NCBI GenBank assembly: GCA_027533425.1 | Contig: JAPZUD010000005.1 | Coordinates: forward strand, 1 to 64,000 | Length of the DNA: 64,000 nt | Direction: 5' to 3' | Source of the DNA: Beijerinckiaceae bacterium | GTDB lineage: Bacteria; Pseudomonadota; Alphaproteobacteria; Rhizobiales; Beijerinckiaceae | Shown: positions 17,825 to 27,395 of the stretch, piece by piece | Layout of the letters: each line of letters begins with the position of its first letter | Numbering within the stretch: position 1 is the stretch's first letter | The notes under the pieces: generated by a model | Told to the model about the DNA's origin: nothing | What the model saw: only the letters and a program-made list of their open reading frames with translations | The model's database searches: none | Made by a program: the position numbers and the translations under genes

Positions 17825-20185
17825 TTGCTTTCAGCAATATTCAGACTGCAGGACCGGTTCATCGGCCTAGCGGGACAGGATCCCGAATTTGTCGGCCGGG
17901 CGCATGCCGAGCAGATCCGCGCCGTCGTGCGGCTGACGCCGGCCATGATGCTGGGCAACGTGTTCAGCATCGCCGTCCTGCTTGTCTCGTATTCCACGCA
18001 TGCCGCGCTGCCCCTGCTGGTGCTCTGGAGCGCCGTGCTTTCGTTTCTCGTCTTCCGGTCTCTGCGGGCCTGGCGGGCCTTCCGCAGGGCCCCGCCCCGC
18101 AACTGGGCCTCGGCCCGCGCCATCCGCCGGGCGACAGCCAATGCGGCGGTTTTCGGGATCGTCTGGGGCATGATGCCACTGATTTCCGGCCCGGATTCCG
18201 GCGATGGGCAGCGTCTCGTCGTCACGGCGGTCCTGACCGGCATGCTCGGCGCCGGCAGTTTCGCCCTTTCCGCGATGCCACGGGCGACACTGGTCTTCCT
18301 GTTGCCGGCCACGCTCGGCTCGACGCTGGCCCTGCTGGCCCGGATGACCGCCGTTGACCTGCTTCTGGGTGTCCTGCAATTCGCGCTGGTCGGCGTTGCG
18401 CTGATGGCCTCGCATCATCACGCGCGGATGCTGGTCTCCCATCTCCGGGCCGAGCGGGACGCCATCGAGCAGAAGGGCGTGATCGGGCTGCTGCTCAAGA
18501 GCTTCGAGGACCATGCCAGCGACTGGCTCTGGCATATCGATGATGCCGGGCGGTTCCGGCATGTCTCCCAGCGCTTCGCCGATGCGGCCGGGCTGCCGGC
18601 GGCCGATATGGCAGGCGAGTTTGCGCCGGCCCTTCTCCACCGGGCCGGTGCGAGGCCGGGCAGCATTGCGCGTCTGATGCTCGCTTTCCGGCGGAAAAAG
18701 GCGTTCCGGGATGTCGAGATCGGCCTGACGATCGGGGGCAAGCCGCGCTGGTGGCGCCTGTCGGGCGAACCGGCCTTTGACAATGCCGGAAGGCTGGTCG
18801 GGTTTCGCGGTGTCGGCTCCGATGTGACCGAGGCGCGGGACTCCGCCGACCGGCTTTCCTACCTCGCCCATTACGACAATATCACCGGTGCGGTGAACAG
18901 GGGCCGGTTCGGCGAGCTTCTCTGTGAACGCGCGGCGCGGGCCTCGCTCCGCCAGACGCCGTTCGCGCTTGTCTATGTCGATCTCGACTTCTTCAAGGTG
19001 GTGAACGACCGGCACGGCCACCGGACGGGCGACCTGCTGCTGGCAGCCGTGGTCGAGCGCCTGCGCGCGCTGGTGCCGCCCGAGGCCATCGTTGCGCGGC
19101 TGGGCGGCGACGAATTCGCCCTTGCCCTCGATGCGCCGGGCGGCGAGCACGAACTGGCGGCCCTTGCCGGCCGGATCATCGCCCATCTCTCGGAGCCGTT
19201 CGAGATCGGCGAGGCGCGCCTGACCATCGGCGCGAGCCTCGGCATCGTTGTGGCGGAGACCCCGAGCGATGCCGAGACGCTGCTGCACAGGGCCGATCTC
19301 GCCCTGTACATCGCCAAGGAATCGGGACGGCGGACCTTCCGGATCTTCCGGCCGGACATGGAGGACCGCCAGCGCGACCGCGCCCTTCTGGAGGCGGATC
19401 TTGCACAGGCCATCACACGGGGCGAACTCGAACTGCATTACCAACCCTTCGTCCGGACCCCGCGGGCGACGGTGGCCGGGTTCGAGGCGCTGCTGCGCTG
19501 GCAGCACCCGGAACGCGGCATGATTCCTCCGGCAATCTTCATTCCGCTGGCCGAGAAGAGCAGCCTGATCAACCGGATCGGCGACTGGGTCCTGCGCGAG
19601 GCCTGCCGCGCGGCCGCCGCGATGCCGGGCGGCCTTGTGATAGCGGTCAACCTGTCCTCTCGGCAATTCGAGCCCGGCCATCTCGCGGCCGATATCCGAG
19701 GCATCCTGGCCGAGACGGGCCTTGCCCCGCAGCGCCTGGAACTCGAGGTGACGGAAAGCGTGCTGATCGACAACCCGGATGCGGTCATCGAGTGCCTTCG
19801 CGAACTGAAGGCGATCGGCGTCCGGATCGCGATGGATGATTTCGGCACCGGCTATTCGAGCCTCTCCTACCTCTGGCGGTTCCCCTTCGACAAGATCAAG
19901 ATCGACGGCGCCTTCATTGCCGCCATGACGCAGGACCAGACCGCGCGGGACATCGTGCAGGCCATCGCGATGCTGACCCGTCAGCTTGGCGTGGAACTGA
20001 CCGCCGAACGCGTGGAAGCGGCCGAGGAGATCCGATTCCTGAAGGAGATACGCTGCGACTACCTGCAGGGGTATTTCTTTGCCCGCCCGATGCGGCTGGC
20101 CGATGCCGCCGTCTACCTGCTCGCAGGGGCACGGCGCCGCGGACGGACCGCCCTTCCCGGCCGGCCGAAGCCGCTGGCCGCCTGA
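17825..20185 (+). CDS. Membrane PAS-GGDEF-EAL cyclic-di-GMP signalling protein
   Basis: A 786-residue bifunctional-type c-di-GMP protein. Residues ~35-205 form about six hydrophobic membrane segments. A PAS-like region follows (~225-340: DWLWHIDDAGRFRHVSQRFADA). The GGDEF domain has an intact RLGGDEFAL near residue 427. The EAL domain starts near 545 with GFEALLRW and keeps DDFGTGYSSLSYL and the EVTES.L glutamate, so both cyclase and phosphodiesterase sites look competent. The start is a TTG with a G-rich site before it. An ATG at codon 41 would cut into the first membrane segment. Its position beside ManC and the RTX protein suggests control of polysaccharide and adhesin output, but this is inference. 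Confidence 0.9.
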   Translation: MLSAIFRLQDRFIGLAGQDPEFVGRAHAEQIRAVVRLTPAMMLGNVFSIAVLLVSYSTHAALPLLVLWSAVLSFLVFRSLRAWRAFRRAPPRNWASARAIRRATANAAVFGIVWGMMPLISGPDSGDGQRLVVTAVLTGMLGAGSFALSAMPRATLVFLLPATLGSTLALLARMTAVDLLLGVLQFALVGVALMASHHHARMLVSHLRAERDAIEQKGVIGLLLKSFEDHASDWLWHIDDAGRFRHVSQRFADAAGLPAADMAGEFAPALLHRAGARPGSIARLMLAFRRKKAFRDVEIGLTIGGKPRWWRLSGEPAFDNAGRLVGFRGVGSDVTEARDSADRLSYLAHYDNITGAVNRGRFGELLCERAARASLRQTPFALVYVDLDFFKVVNDRHGHRTGDLLLAAVVERLRALVPPEAIVARLGGDEFALALDAPGGEHELAALAGRIIAHLSEPFEIGEARLTIGASLGIVVAETPSDAETLLHRADLALYIAKESGRRTFRIFRPDMEDRQRDRALLEADLAQAITRGELELHYQPFVRTPRATVAGFEALLRWQHPERGMIPPAIFIPLAEKSSLINRIGDWVLREACRAAAAMPGGLVIAVNLSSRQFEPGHLAADIRGILAETGLAPQRLELEVTESVLIDNPDAVIECLRELKAIGVRIAMDDFGTGYSSLSYLWRFPFDKIKIDGAFIAAMTQDQTARDIVQAIAMLTRQLGVELTAERVEAAEEIRFLKEIRCDYLQGYFFARPMRLADAAVYLLAGARRRGRTALPGRPKPLAA

Positions 20186-20308
20186 CGCCGCCGCCCTGCA
20201 GGGGGCGAGGCCTTCCCGGCGTCTTTTCCCAAGCAACCGGCTGCGGGAGGCCGTGGAAGGCTTGTCAGGTGCCGAGGCTTGTGCCTTTAAACGCCGAGGA
20301 AATCCTTC

Positions 20309-21742
20309 GTGCAGGTCGTCATGTCCGCTTCTCTCCCTCTCGTCCGCCCGATCATCATGTGCGGCGGCTCCGGCACTAGGCTGTGGCCCCTTTCCCGGGA
20401 GGCGGTGCCGAAGCAGTTCGCACCGCTTTTCGACGGGCGCTCGACCTTCCAGGAAACGATCCTGCGGCTGAAGGATCCTGCGATCTTCGGCAGGCCGATC
20501 ATCATCGCCAACCAGGGCCACCGCTTCCTGATCGAGCGGCAGATGGCCGAAATCGGCGCCGTGGCGGATCTCGTGCTCGAGCCCGTCGCCCGGGATTCCG
20601 GGCCGGCCATCGTCGCGGGCAGCCTGTTCTGCGAACAGGCGAGCCCCGGCCAGCTGGCTCTGGTGCTGGCGGCGGACCATCTCGTGCTCCGGCCGGAAGC
20701 GTTCCGCGCCGCCGTGGCCGAAGGGCGCGAGGCAGCCCTTTCCGGCTCGATCGTGACCTTCGGCGTGGTTCCCGCCGGGCCGGCCACCGGCTATGGCTAT
20801 ATCGAGCCGGGCGAACCGGTTTCCGGCGCCGTGAAGGGCGTGAAGCGCTTTGTGGAAAAGCCGGACCTGCCGACCGCGATCCGCTATCTCGAACAGGGCT
20901 TCCTCTGGAATTCCGGCAATTTCCTCTTCGCTCCGGCCACGGTGATTGCCGAATACGAGGCCGGCGATGCCGCCAGCGTCGCGACAATCCGGAAGGCCCT
21001 GGCGGAAGCCCGGCAGGATCTCGGCATGCCCGTGCTCGACCCCGAGGCGTTCGGCGCCGCGCGGAAGATCTCGTTCGACTATGCCGTGATGGAGAAGACC
21101 CGCCGCGCCGCCGTGATCGGCGGGGATTTCGGCTGGTCGGATATCGGCAGCTGGGATGCGCTCTGGGATATATCGGACCGTGACAGCGCCAATAATGCGA
21201 CATCCGGCGAGGCCGTGCTGGTCGATACACGGAACAGCTATGTCTCCTCGGAGAACCAGTTGGTGGCCACGCTCGGCATCGACAATCTCGTCGTGGTCGC
21301 CACGCGCGACGCCGTGCTCGTCGCCGACAAGTCCCGCGCAGGCGAGGTGAAGCAGGTTGTCGATACCCTGCGCCAGCACGGCAAGCCGCAGGCCAACAAC
21401 CATGCCCGGATGTATCGCCCCTGGGGCTGGTACCAGACGCTGGAATTGCAGGGCCGGTTCCAGGTCAAGCGGATCGTCGTCTATCCCGGCGGCAAGCTCT
21501 CGCTGCAGAAGCATTTCCACCGGGCCGAGCATTGGGTTGTCGTGCGCGGCACCGCCCGCGTGACGGTCGACAACGACCTGCGCGAACTCACCGAGAACCA
21601 GTCGGTCTATATTCCGCTGGGGGCCGTTCACCGGCTCGAGAACCCGGGCAAGATCGATGTCGAGATCATCGAGGTCCAGACCGGCTCCTATCTCGGCGAA
21701 GATGACATCATCCGCCTCGAGGATGTCTACCAGCGCAGCTGA
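20309..21742 (+). CDS. manC: Mannose-1-phosphate guanylyltransferase / mannose-6-phosphate isomerase
   Basis: A bifunctional AlgA/ManC-type enzyme of 477 residues giving GDP-mannose. The N-terminal nucleotidyltransferase has IIMCGGSGTRLWPLSRE, the FVEKP signature and WNSGNFLF. The C-terminal cupin (type II phosphomannose isomerase) has RPWGWY, PGGKLSLQKHFHRAEHWVVV and YIPLGAVHRLENPG. A GTG start with GAGGA eight bases upstream is preferred; the ATG four codons later is an alternative. It lies 124 bases after the GGDEF-EAL gene. It supplies the substrate of GMD at 620-1702, so the polysaccharide pathway is split across 20 kb. Confidence 0.95.
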   Translation: MQVVMSASLPLVRPIIMCGGSGTRLWPLSREAVPKQFAPLFDGRSTFQETILRLKDPAIFGRPIIIANQGHRFLIERQMAEIGAVADLVLEPVARDSGPAIVAGSLFCEQASPGQLALVLAADHLVLRPEAFRAAVAEGREAALSGSIVTFGVVPAGPATGYGYIEPGEPVSGAVKGVKRFVEKPDLPTAIRYLEQGFLWNSGNFLFAPATVIAEYEAGDAASVATIRKALAEARQDLGMPVLDPEAFGAARKISFDYAVMEKTRRAAVIGGDFGWSDIGSWDALWDISDRDSANNATSGEAVLVDTRNSYVSSENQLVATLGIDNLVVVATRDAVLVADKSRAGEVKQVVDTLRQHGKPQANNHARMYRPWGWYQTLELQGRFQVKRIVVYPGGKLSLQKHFHRAEHWVVVRGTARVTVDNDLRELTENQSVYIPLGAVHRLENPGKIDVEIIEVQTGSYLGEDDIIRLEDVYQRS

Positions 21743-21940
21743 ACGCCGGACCCAGCCATCTCCCGCGCCATGCCCCGGAGGCGCGCATGGTCAAGCTTGA
21801 CCACCTGCTGCATGATTCGCAGCTGTTCGCGCACGGTCATGCGCGACGGCAATGAATGCCGGCCAATTGCGCGCAAGGGTTGAAGTTTTCGCGCCGCGCG
21901 ATTCGCCGCTTGCCAAGAACGGGGAAATGTTTATTCTCTC

Positions 21941-21971
21941 TTGACGTATTTTTTCTCAATTCCTTTAGATT
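21941..21971 (+). promoter_or_regulatory. Candidate promoter of the RTX gene
   Basis: In the AT-rich leader of the RTX gene, TTGACG at 21941 is followed after 17-19 bases by TTTAGA/TAGATT, about 40 bases before the ATG at 22011. This is the best sigma-70-like match in the 268-base gap. Assignment is by consensus only. Confidence 0.4.
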
Positions 21972-22010
21972 ATTTTCCACTAATACATCAGTTTCAAAGA
22001 AGAGATTGCC

Positions 22011-25000
22011 ATGTTCAAGCCCTTTGCTGCGGCCAGCGCTGTTCCTGTTGCCGCGCGCCAGATCAAGGTTGCTTCCCCGGCCGGGCATGAGGCGATTGTC
22101 CTGCAGGTTTCGCCGGGCGACACGCTCGACCTTTCCGCCGTGGCGGATCGCAAGATCACCGTTGTCCGGCTGGATCACCGTCTGGTCCTGCTCTTCGAGG
22201 ACAAGGGCCATATCGTGATCGAGGGCGCGCTGACGCCCGAGGGGCTGCCGGTCGACAGCATCCTGACCAGCCCGGCCGAGGGCAAGGTCATCCCCCTTGG
22301 CGAATTGCTGGCCAGCATGGGCCCGCTCCACACGGCCGACATCCTGACACAGGCGGGGATCACACCGCCGGTCATCAGCTCCGCGCTGGCGGCTCTGCCA
22401 CCCGCAATCGATCATGATCCGGGGAACCGTAGCGGCCTTGACCTTTTGGCGAACGAGGAATTCGGCTCCTCCCTGCCACTCCCGGAGAAGAAGATCGGCG
22501 CGCTTGACGGAAAGGTGCCTGTCGATGCTCCCGTCATCATCGATCTCGACACGCGGGACGACACGACCAACACCTATTATGGCTTTTACGAAATCGAGGC
22601 GGCCGGCTCGGATGCCTTCGCCTCGCCCGGGAGCGGGGTGGAAATCGTCCAGATCTCCTCGGCCGACGGTGTCGCGCATGTCTCGGTCACCGATCCGGAT
22701 GGCGGTCCGCGGCCTGTCCGGCTGGTCATCGAGCTGAAGGATACGCGGATGGGCGATCCCGGCCTGATGCAGGTCGATCCCGCTGTTCTGGCGCGGTTCG
22801 GTGCCTCGGTCTCGGGTGACGGGACGGGGCGCATCGTACTTGAAACCGGGCAGCCGCTCACCTTCGAGGAGATGACGACCCTGCTCGCCTCGATCCGCTA
22901 TTTCAACACGGAGGCCACCTTCCTGATGGACAATGCGGACCGCGAGATCACGGTCACCGCCATCGACGAGAAGGGCCAGATCTCGACAGCAACCGGCTTC
23001 GTGCCCGTGATCGCCTATGTCGAGGACAGCACGAATGTCGATGTCTTCGTCGGAACGCGCTTCAGCGACATCATTTTCGGGCTTGACGGGAACAACGTCA
23101 TCGATGGCGGCGCCGGGCATGACTGGATCGAGACCGGCGATGGCAATAACCGTGTCGATGGCGGCCGCGGGCGGGATACGATCAGCACCGGCAGCGGCTA
23201 TGACCGGATCGACGGCGGCGCCGGCCGCGACACCATCCATTCCGGCGCGGGCGCGGACCATGTCATGGGTGGTGACGGGGATGACGAGATCGAGGGCGGC
23301 GACGGCGACGACCTGATCGAGGGTGGCGATGGCGACGACACCATCTCTGCCGGAAGCGGCAGGGACGTTGTGTTCGGCGGCGATGGCGATGATTCCATCG
23401 ATGGCTGGGGCGGCAACGATGTCCTTATCGGCGGCGATGGCGACGACTTCCTGTATGGCGATGACGGCAACGATTTTCTCCGGGGCGATGCCGGTGATGA
23501 CTGGCTCATGGGCGCAGCAGACAGCGACGTGATCGAGGGTGGCGACGGCGATGACTTCCTCGTCGGCGGCACGGGGGATGACCGGATCGAGGGCGGCGCC
23601 GGCGATGACCACATCTGGTCGAAAATCGAGGACGAGTTCGACAGCCACATTGATGGCGGTGCCGGAACCGACACGCTCGCCATCACGTCGGAGGACCCGC
23701 AGACGCGGTTCTCCGTCACGCTCGATGGCGACCAGATCCGCGAGATCACGCTGGACAGCGCCAACATCGTTGCCGACATCGTACTGACGGATGCGCAGGG
23801 GAACCGGAATGTCCAGGGGGTGGAGCGCTTCCATCTGGAGAAGTTCGGCTCGCCGGACAGCATTCTGGATTTTTCGAGCACGCAGACCGCGATCTCGCTA
23901 GATCTCGATGTCCGTTTCGAGCGGATGGTTGTGATCGGCGAGGCGACCGGCTCTCTCTCGATCGCCGGCTTCCGAGATGTCATCAGCGGATCGGGCGACG
24001 ATACGCTGATCGGGGACCAGCAGGATAACGAGATCGTGGGCAATTCCGGCAATGACCGGATCGATGGCGATGGCGGTGACGACCGGCTCAGTGGCGGCCG
24101 GGGAAATGACGACATCCTCGGGGGCGACGGGAACGACTCGATCACCGGCGGCCGGGGGGATGACAGGATCGATGGCGGTGACGGGAACGATTTCATCCGC
24201 TCCAACATCTCCGATGGCTTCGATTCGCATGTCGATGGGGGGGCTGGCTTCGATTCGATGCTGATCGAATCCAATTCACCCGGCACCCGCTTCGCCATCA
24301 CGCTTGATGGCACTGCCATCCGCTCGTTGTCACAGTTCAGCCCGAACGTTTCGCGGGACGTGATCGTGACGGATGCCCAGGGCAAGAGCAATGTAACAGG
24401 GATCGAGAGTTTCGAACTCATCCAGTGGTTCCCGATGGATGGCACGCTCGACTTTTCCGCCACCCGGACCAGCATCTATGTTGATCTTGACTGGCAGGGG
24501 CGTGGCAACGGAACCACCGGATTCGCCACAGGATTCGCCGAAGTCTACGGTTTCCAGCATGTTATCGGCGGGGCCGGAAACGATACGCTCAGCGGCGATG
24601 TAAACCGCAATGAATTCGATGGCGGGGCCGGCGATGATCGCATCTATACCGGAGACGGTGACGATGTGATCCTCGGTGGCGCCGGCAATGACAGGATCCG
24701 CGGCGCGGTCGGAAATGACGATGTCGATAGCGGCGATGGCAATGACCTGATCCTGCATGTCATCGGCGACGGCCTCGACAGCAGGATCTCGGGCGGAGCC
24801 GGAAACGATGTGATGCGCATCGAAACCGATCTGAATTCAACCTATGCGACAATCCAACTCGACGCGAACGGCGTCTTGACCGGGCTGACGCTTGATGCAA
24901 ACGGCGTCAGCGAGCACGTGATTGCTGCAGACGCGCAGGGCAACCTCAATGTCGAGGGCGTGGAAACTTTCGCCCTGCATCACCTGGGTACGGCGGATGG

Positions 25001-25754
25001 CACGCTCGATTTCTCCGGCGTGACGACAGGGGTGAATGTCGATCTCGATGGCCCAGCCTTCGGCAATGGCAAGGGCACGGCGACCGGCTTCAGCGAAGTG
25101 GTCGGGTTCCAGCATGTGATCGGCGGTGACGGCGACGATTCCCTCTGGGGCGATGACCGAGACAATATCCTCGAGGGCGGAGCCGGCAACGATTACATCG
25201 TCGGCTTTGGTGGCAGTAACATCCTTTTCGGTGGCGATGGCAATGACCGCCTGTTCGGGCAGGAAGGCAATGACAGGATCTTCGGCGGGGCCGGCAATGA
25301 CCTCCTGGCGGGGTTCAGAGGCGATGACCTGCTCGATGGCGGCGATGGCGATGACCGGCTGGTTGTGCAGTTCGGCCATAACACGCTGACCGGGGGCTCG
25401 GGCGCCGATCAGTTCCGTTTCACCATCTCCATAATCCAGAGAGATCCCGTGGCGAACGGCAACCATGGCGTGACGGATTTCAATGGGGCCGAGGGGGATC
25501 GGATCTGCTTCTACTCAACCGAGTTTGCCGAATCGCTGGGAACCGGCGGCTCGGCCACCGGATCGCTTGACCCCACACGTTTCATTTCCGGGACGGATTT
25601 CACCAGTTCGGACCAGCGCTTCCTGTTCAACACCCAGGACAATACCCTCTATTTCGACGCCGATGGCGCAGGAGCGGCGTCAGAAAAGCTGGCGGTCTGC
25701 CAGCTGCTCCAGGGCACGCTGGATGCGAGCCTGATCCAGCTGGTCGCGCCCTGA
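22011..25754 (+). CDS. Large RTX (hemolysin-type calcium-binding repeat) secreted protein
   Basis: A 1247-residue protein with no N-terminal signal peptide, as expected for type I secretion. Residues 1-~340 are non-repetitive with beta-rich, adhesin-like segments. From ~340 on there are blocks of calcium-binding nonapeptides (GGxGxDxUx), for example GGDGDDEIEGGDGDD. From residue 544 a ~190-residue module is repeated three times: DS(H/R)..GGAG, then TRF.(V/I)TLDG, DAQG..NV.G(V/I)E.F and LDFS....(I/V)..DLD, ending in a fresh RTX block. The last ~120 residues (FLFNTQDNTLYFDADGAGA) resemble the C-terminal RTX/secretion region of serralysin-like proteins. No catalytic motif was seen. The secretion ABC transporter genes are not in the window. 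It is probably a surface or matrix protein. Confidence 0.88.
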   Translation: MFKPFAAASAVPVAARQIKVASPAGHEAIVLQVSPGDTLDLSAVADRKITVVRLDHRLVLLFEDKGHIVIEGALTPEGLPVDSILTSPAEGKVIPLGELLASMGPLHTADILTQAGITPPVISSALAALPPAIDHDPGNRSGLDLLANEEFGSSLPLPEKKIGALDGKVPVDAPVIIDLDTRDDTTNTYYGFYEIEAAGSDAFASPGSGVEIVQISSADGVAHVSVTDPDGGPRPVRLVIELKDTRMGDPGLMQVDPAVLARFGASVSGDGTGRIVLETGQPLTFEEMTTLLASIRYFNTEATFLMDNADREITVTAIDEKGQISTATGFVPVIAYVEDSTNVDVFVGTRFSDIIFGLDGNNVIDGGAGHDWIETGDGNNRVDGGRGRDTISTGSGYDRIDGGAGRDTIHSGAGADHVMGGDGDDEIEGGDGDDLIEGGDGDDTISAGSGRDVVFGGDGDDSIDGWGGNDVLIGGDGDDFLYGDDGNDFLRGDAGDDWLMGAADSDVIEGGDGDDFLVGGTGDDRIEGGAGDDHIWSKIEDEFDSHIDGGAGTDTLAITSEDPQTRFSVTLDGDQIREITLDSANIVADIVLTDAQGNRNVQGVERFHLEKFGSPDSILDFSSTQTAISLDLDVRFERMVVIGEATGSLSIAGFRDVISGSGDDTLIGDQQDNEIVGNSGNDRIDGDGGDDRLSGGRGNDDILGGDGNDSITGGRGDDRIDGGDGNDFIRSNISDGFDSHVDGGAGFDSMLIESNSPGTRFAITLDGTAIRSLSQFSPNVSRDVIVTDAQGKSNVTGIESFELIQWFPMDGTLDFSATRTSIYVDLDWQGRGNGTTGFATGFAEVYGFQHVIGGAGNDTLSGDVNRNEFDGGAGDDRIYTGDGDDVILGGAGNDRIRGAVGNDDVDSGDGNDLILHVIGDGLDSRISGGAGNDVMRIETDLNSTYATIQLDANGVLTGLTLDANGVSEHVIAADAQGNLNVEGVETFALHHLGTADGTLDFSGVTTGVNVDLDGPAFGNGKGTATGFSEVVGFQHVIGGDGDDSLWGDDRDNILEGGAGNDYIVGFGGSNILFGGDGNDRLFGQEGNDRIFGGAGNDLLAGFRGDDLLDGGDGDDRLVVQFGHNTLTGGSGADQFRFTISIIQRDPVANGNHGVTDFNGAEGDRICFYSTEFAESLGTGGSATGSLDPTRFISGTDFTSSDQRFLFNTQDNTLYFDADGAGAASEKLAVCQLLQGTLDASLIQLVAP
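23640..25340 (+). repeat. Three tandem ~190-codon modules in the RTX gene
   Basis: Module starts at DSH/DSR codons 23640, 24222 and 24777 give periods of 194 and 185 codons. Each module has ~110 residues of non-RTX beta sequence (TRF..TLDG; DAQG..NV.GVE; DLD) followed by a block of calcium-binding nonapeptides. The copies are clearly diverged at DNA level, so this is an old duplication. Confidence 0.75.
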
Positions 25755-25800
25755 TTGTGCCGCCTGACTGACCGGCCTTGCTCCTCCCGGGGCCGGTCCT

Positions 25801-25830
25801 GCCCCGTCGCCGCAAGCGGCGGGGCTTTTC
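25801..25830 (+). terminator. Rho-independent terminator after the RTX gene
   Basis: A GC-rich hairpin (CGCCG-CAAG-CGGCG, extended by GCCC/GGGC with a small bulge) is followed by TTTT, 47 bases after the RTX stop. A second inverted repeat, ACCGGCC...GGCCGGT, lies just before it. It separates the plus-strand gene from the convergent Liv operon. Confidence 0.65.
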
Positions 25831-25902
25831 TCCCCCCGGTCTTCGGGCATCTTGCAGGGGGGGGACCGGAGGCCGGACCGGTTAGCCCCCTGCCCGGGCT
25901 TG

Positions 25903-26625
25903 TCAGGCCGGAGAGGCCGGCGCGTGGTGGCTACCCAGATAGAGTTCGGCCGCGCGGTCATCGGCCAGCAGCTCGGCCGCTGGGCCGGCAAGGGCCACCT
26001 GCCCGCCATCGAGGATCGCACCGCGATGGGCGATGGCCAAAGCCTGCCGGGCCCTCTGCTCGATGAGCAGAACGGCGGTGCCCGTTCCGGCCAGACGGGC
26101 AATATGCCGGAAGCTCGATTCCACGAGGGCCGGCGAGAGTGCGGCAGTGGGCTCGTCCAGCACGACCATGCGCGGACGGGTCATCAGGGCGCGGGCAAAG
26201 GCGAGTTGCTGCCGTTCCCCGCCCGAGAGCGAACCGGCGCGGGCGCGCGCCCGTTCGGCGATAGCCGGGAACAGGGCGAAGAGTTCGTCGATGCGCTGGC
26301 GGGCCTGCGCCACGCCTTCGACCACCTCGAGATTCTCGCGGATGGTCAGCGAGGGGAAAACATTCGCCACCTGCGGCACATAGCCGATCCCGGCGCGGGC
26401 GCGGGCCTCGGCGGGCAGGCTGGTCATGTCGCGCCCATCCAGCCGGACACTGCCGGTGAGGCGCGGCAGGAGGCCGAGCACGGCCTTGGCGAGGGTGGAT
26501 TTGCCGGCGCCATTGGTGCCGGCCACGACGAGAATCTCGGCGGGATCAAGCGTCAGGTCGATGCCGTTGAGGATATCGACCTCGGCATAGCCGCCGCGCA
26601 GGTCGCGGATCTCGAGCAGGCTCAT
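25903..26625 (-). CDS. livF: Branched-chain amino acid-type ABC transporter ATPase (LivF)
   Basis: A 240-residue cytoplasmic ATPase of the HAAT/Liv import family. It has Walker A GTNGAGKS, the LivF-typical GIGYVPQVANVFPSLTIREN, signature LSGGERQQLAFARAL and Walker B MVVLDEPTAAL. It is the last gene of a seven-gene minus-strand operon; its start overlaps the livG stop by four bases. The substrate need not be a branched-chain amino acid: such systems also carry amides, urea or aromatic acids, and the amidohydrolase in the operon hints at an amide-type compound. Confidence 0.93.
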   Translation of the reverse strand: MSLLEIRDLRGGYAEVDILNGIDLTLDPAEILVVAGTNGAGKSTLAKAVLGLLPRLTGSVRLDGRDMTSLPAEARARAGIGYVPQVANVFPSLTIRENLEVVEGVAQARQRIDELFALFPAIAERARARAGSLSGGERQQLAFARALMTRPRMVVLDEPTAALSPALVESSFRHIARLAGTGTAVLLIEQRARQALAIAHRGAILDGGQVALAGPAAELLADDRAAELYLGSHHAPASPA

Positions 26626-27395
26626 GCGGCGTCTCCCCCGATCGCCCCGCCGAGATAGGCCTCGCGGACCTGCCGGTCCGCCAGCACGGATGCCGGCGAT
26701 CCCGAGGCAATGACCCGGCCGCGATCCATGACATGCATGGTCGAGACCAGACGCGACAGCGCGCCGAGATCATGCTCGATGATCAGGAACCCGGTGCCGC
26801 GGGCCTGCAATTCGCGGATCCGCGCCGAAAGCTGCTCGATCAGGACCGGATTCACGCCGGCAAAGGGCTCATCGAGCAGGATGAGGCGCGCGCCGGTCAT
26901 AAGGGCGCGGCCCAGTTCGAGCAGTTTCTTCTGGCCACCGGACAGGCTGGAGGCCGCCAGATCGGCAACAGGATCGAGTCGCAGGAAGGCCAGCACCTCG
27001 GCCACGCGCGCGGCCAGGGCTTTCTCCTCGTCCCGCACGCGGCCGGGGCGGAGGAACAGGCCGGCCAGGCTCTCGCCGGTCTGGCCCGGCGCGGCGGCGG
27101 CGAGGTTCTCGCGCACCGAGAGATGGGTGTATTCGCGCGGGACCTGGAACGTGCGCACCATGCCGGCCTGTGCGCGGGCATGGGCGGGAAGCCGGTCGAG
27201 CACGGAATCGCCAAGCCGCACGCTGCCGGAATCCGCCTCGATAAAGCCGGTGACGAGCGAGAAGAGCGTCGATTTGCCGGCGCCGTTCGGGCCGATAATG
27301 CCGGTCATCCCGTCCTCCGGAATGGCGAGACTGACGCCATCCACCACTTTCAGGCCGCCATAGGCCTTGGTCAAACCATCGAGGACCAGGGTCAT
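26622..27395 (-). CDS. livG: Branched-chain amino acid-type ABC transporter ATPase (LivG)
   Basis: The second ATPase of the Liv-type importer, 257 residues. It has Walker A GPNGAGKS, signature LSGGQKKLLELGRAL and Walker B LILLDEPFAGVNP, followed by the LivG-like FLIIEHDLGALSRLV. The AGMVRTFQVPREYTHLSVREN segment is characteristic of LivG. It overlaps livM and livF by four bases each, so translation is coupled. Confidence 0.93.
   Translation of the reverse strand: MTLVLDGLTKAYGGLKVVDGVSLAIPEDGMTGIIGPNGAGKSTLFSLVTGFIEADSGSVRLGDSVLDRLPAHARAQAGMVRTFQVPREYTHLSVRENLAAAAPGQTGESLAGLFLRPGRVRDEEKALAARVAEVLAFLRLDPVADLAASSLSGGQKKLLELGRALMTGARLILLDEPFAGVNPVLIEQLSARIRELQARGTGFLIIEHDLGALSRLVSTMHVMDRGRVIASGSPASVLADRQVREAYLGGAIGGDAA

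Noticed and set aside
17867-21631. 1254-codon open frame on the minus strand opposite the GGDEF-EAL and ManC genes
   Set aside because: It is a GC-driven mirror of two genes with strong domain evidence on the plus strand. Its translation is rich in Arg, Gly, His and Asp with no recognisable fold.
21727-21840. Possible 37-codon minus-strand small gene (MTVREQLRIMQQVVKLD...)
   Set aside because: Looks protein-like but overlaps the 3' end of manC, has no ribosome-binding site and no known family; too little support.
21837-23834. 665-codon minus-strand open frame opposite the RTX gene
   Set aside because: Repetitive translation produced by reading RTX repeats backward; no support.
23100-25400. 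Regularly spaced repeats that might suggest a CRISPR or VNTR
   Set aside because: The repeats are in-frame calcium-binding nonapeptide codons of one large gene and are diverged; there are no spacers.
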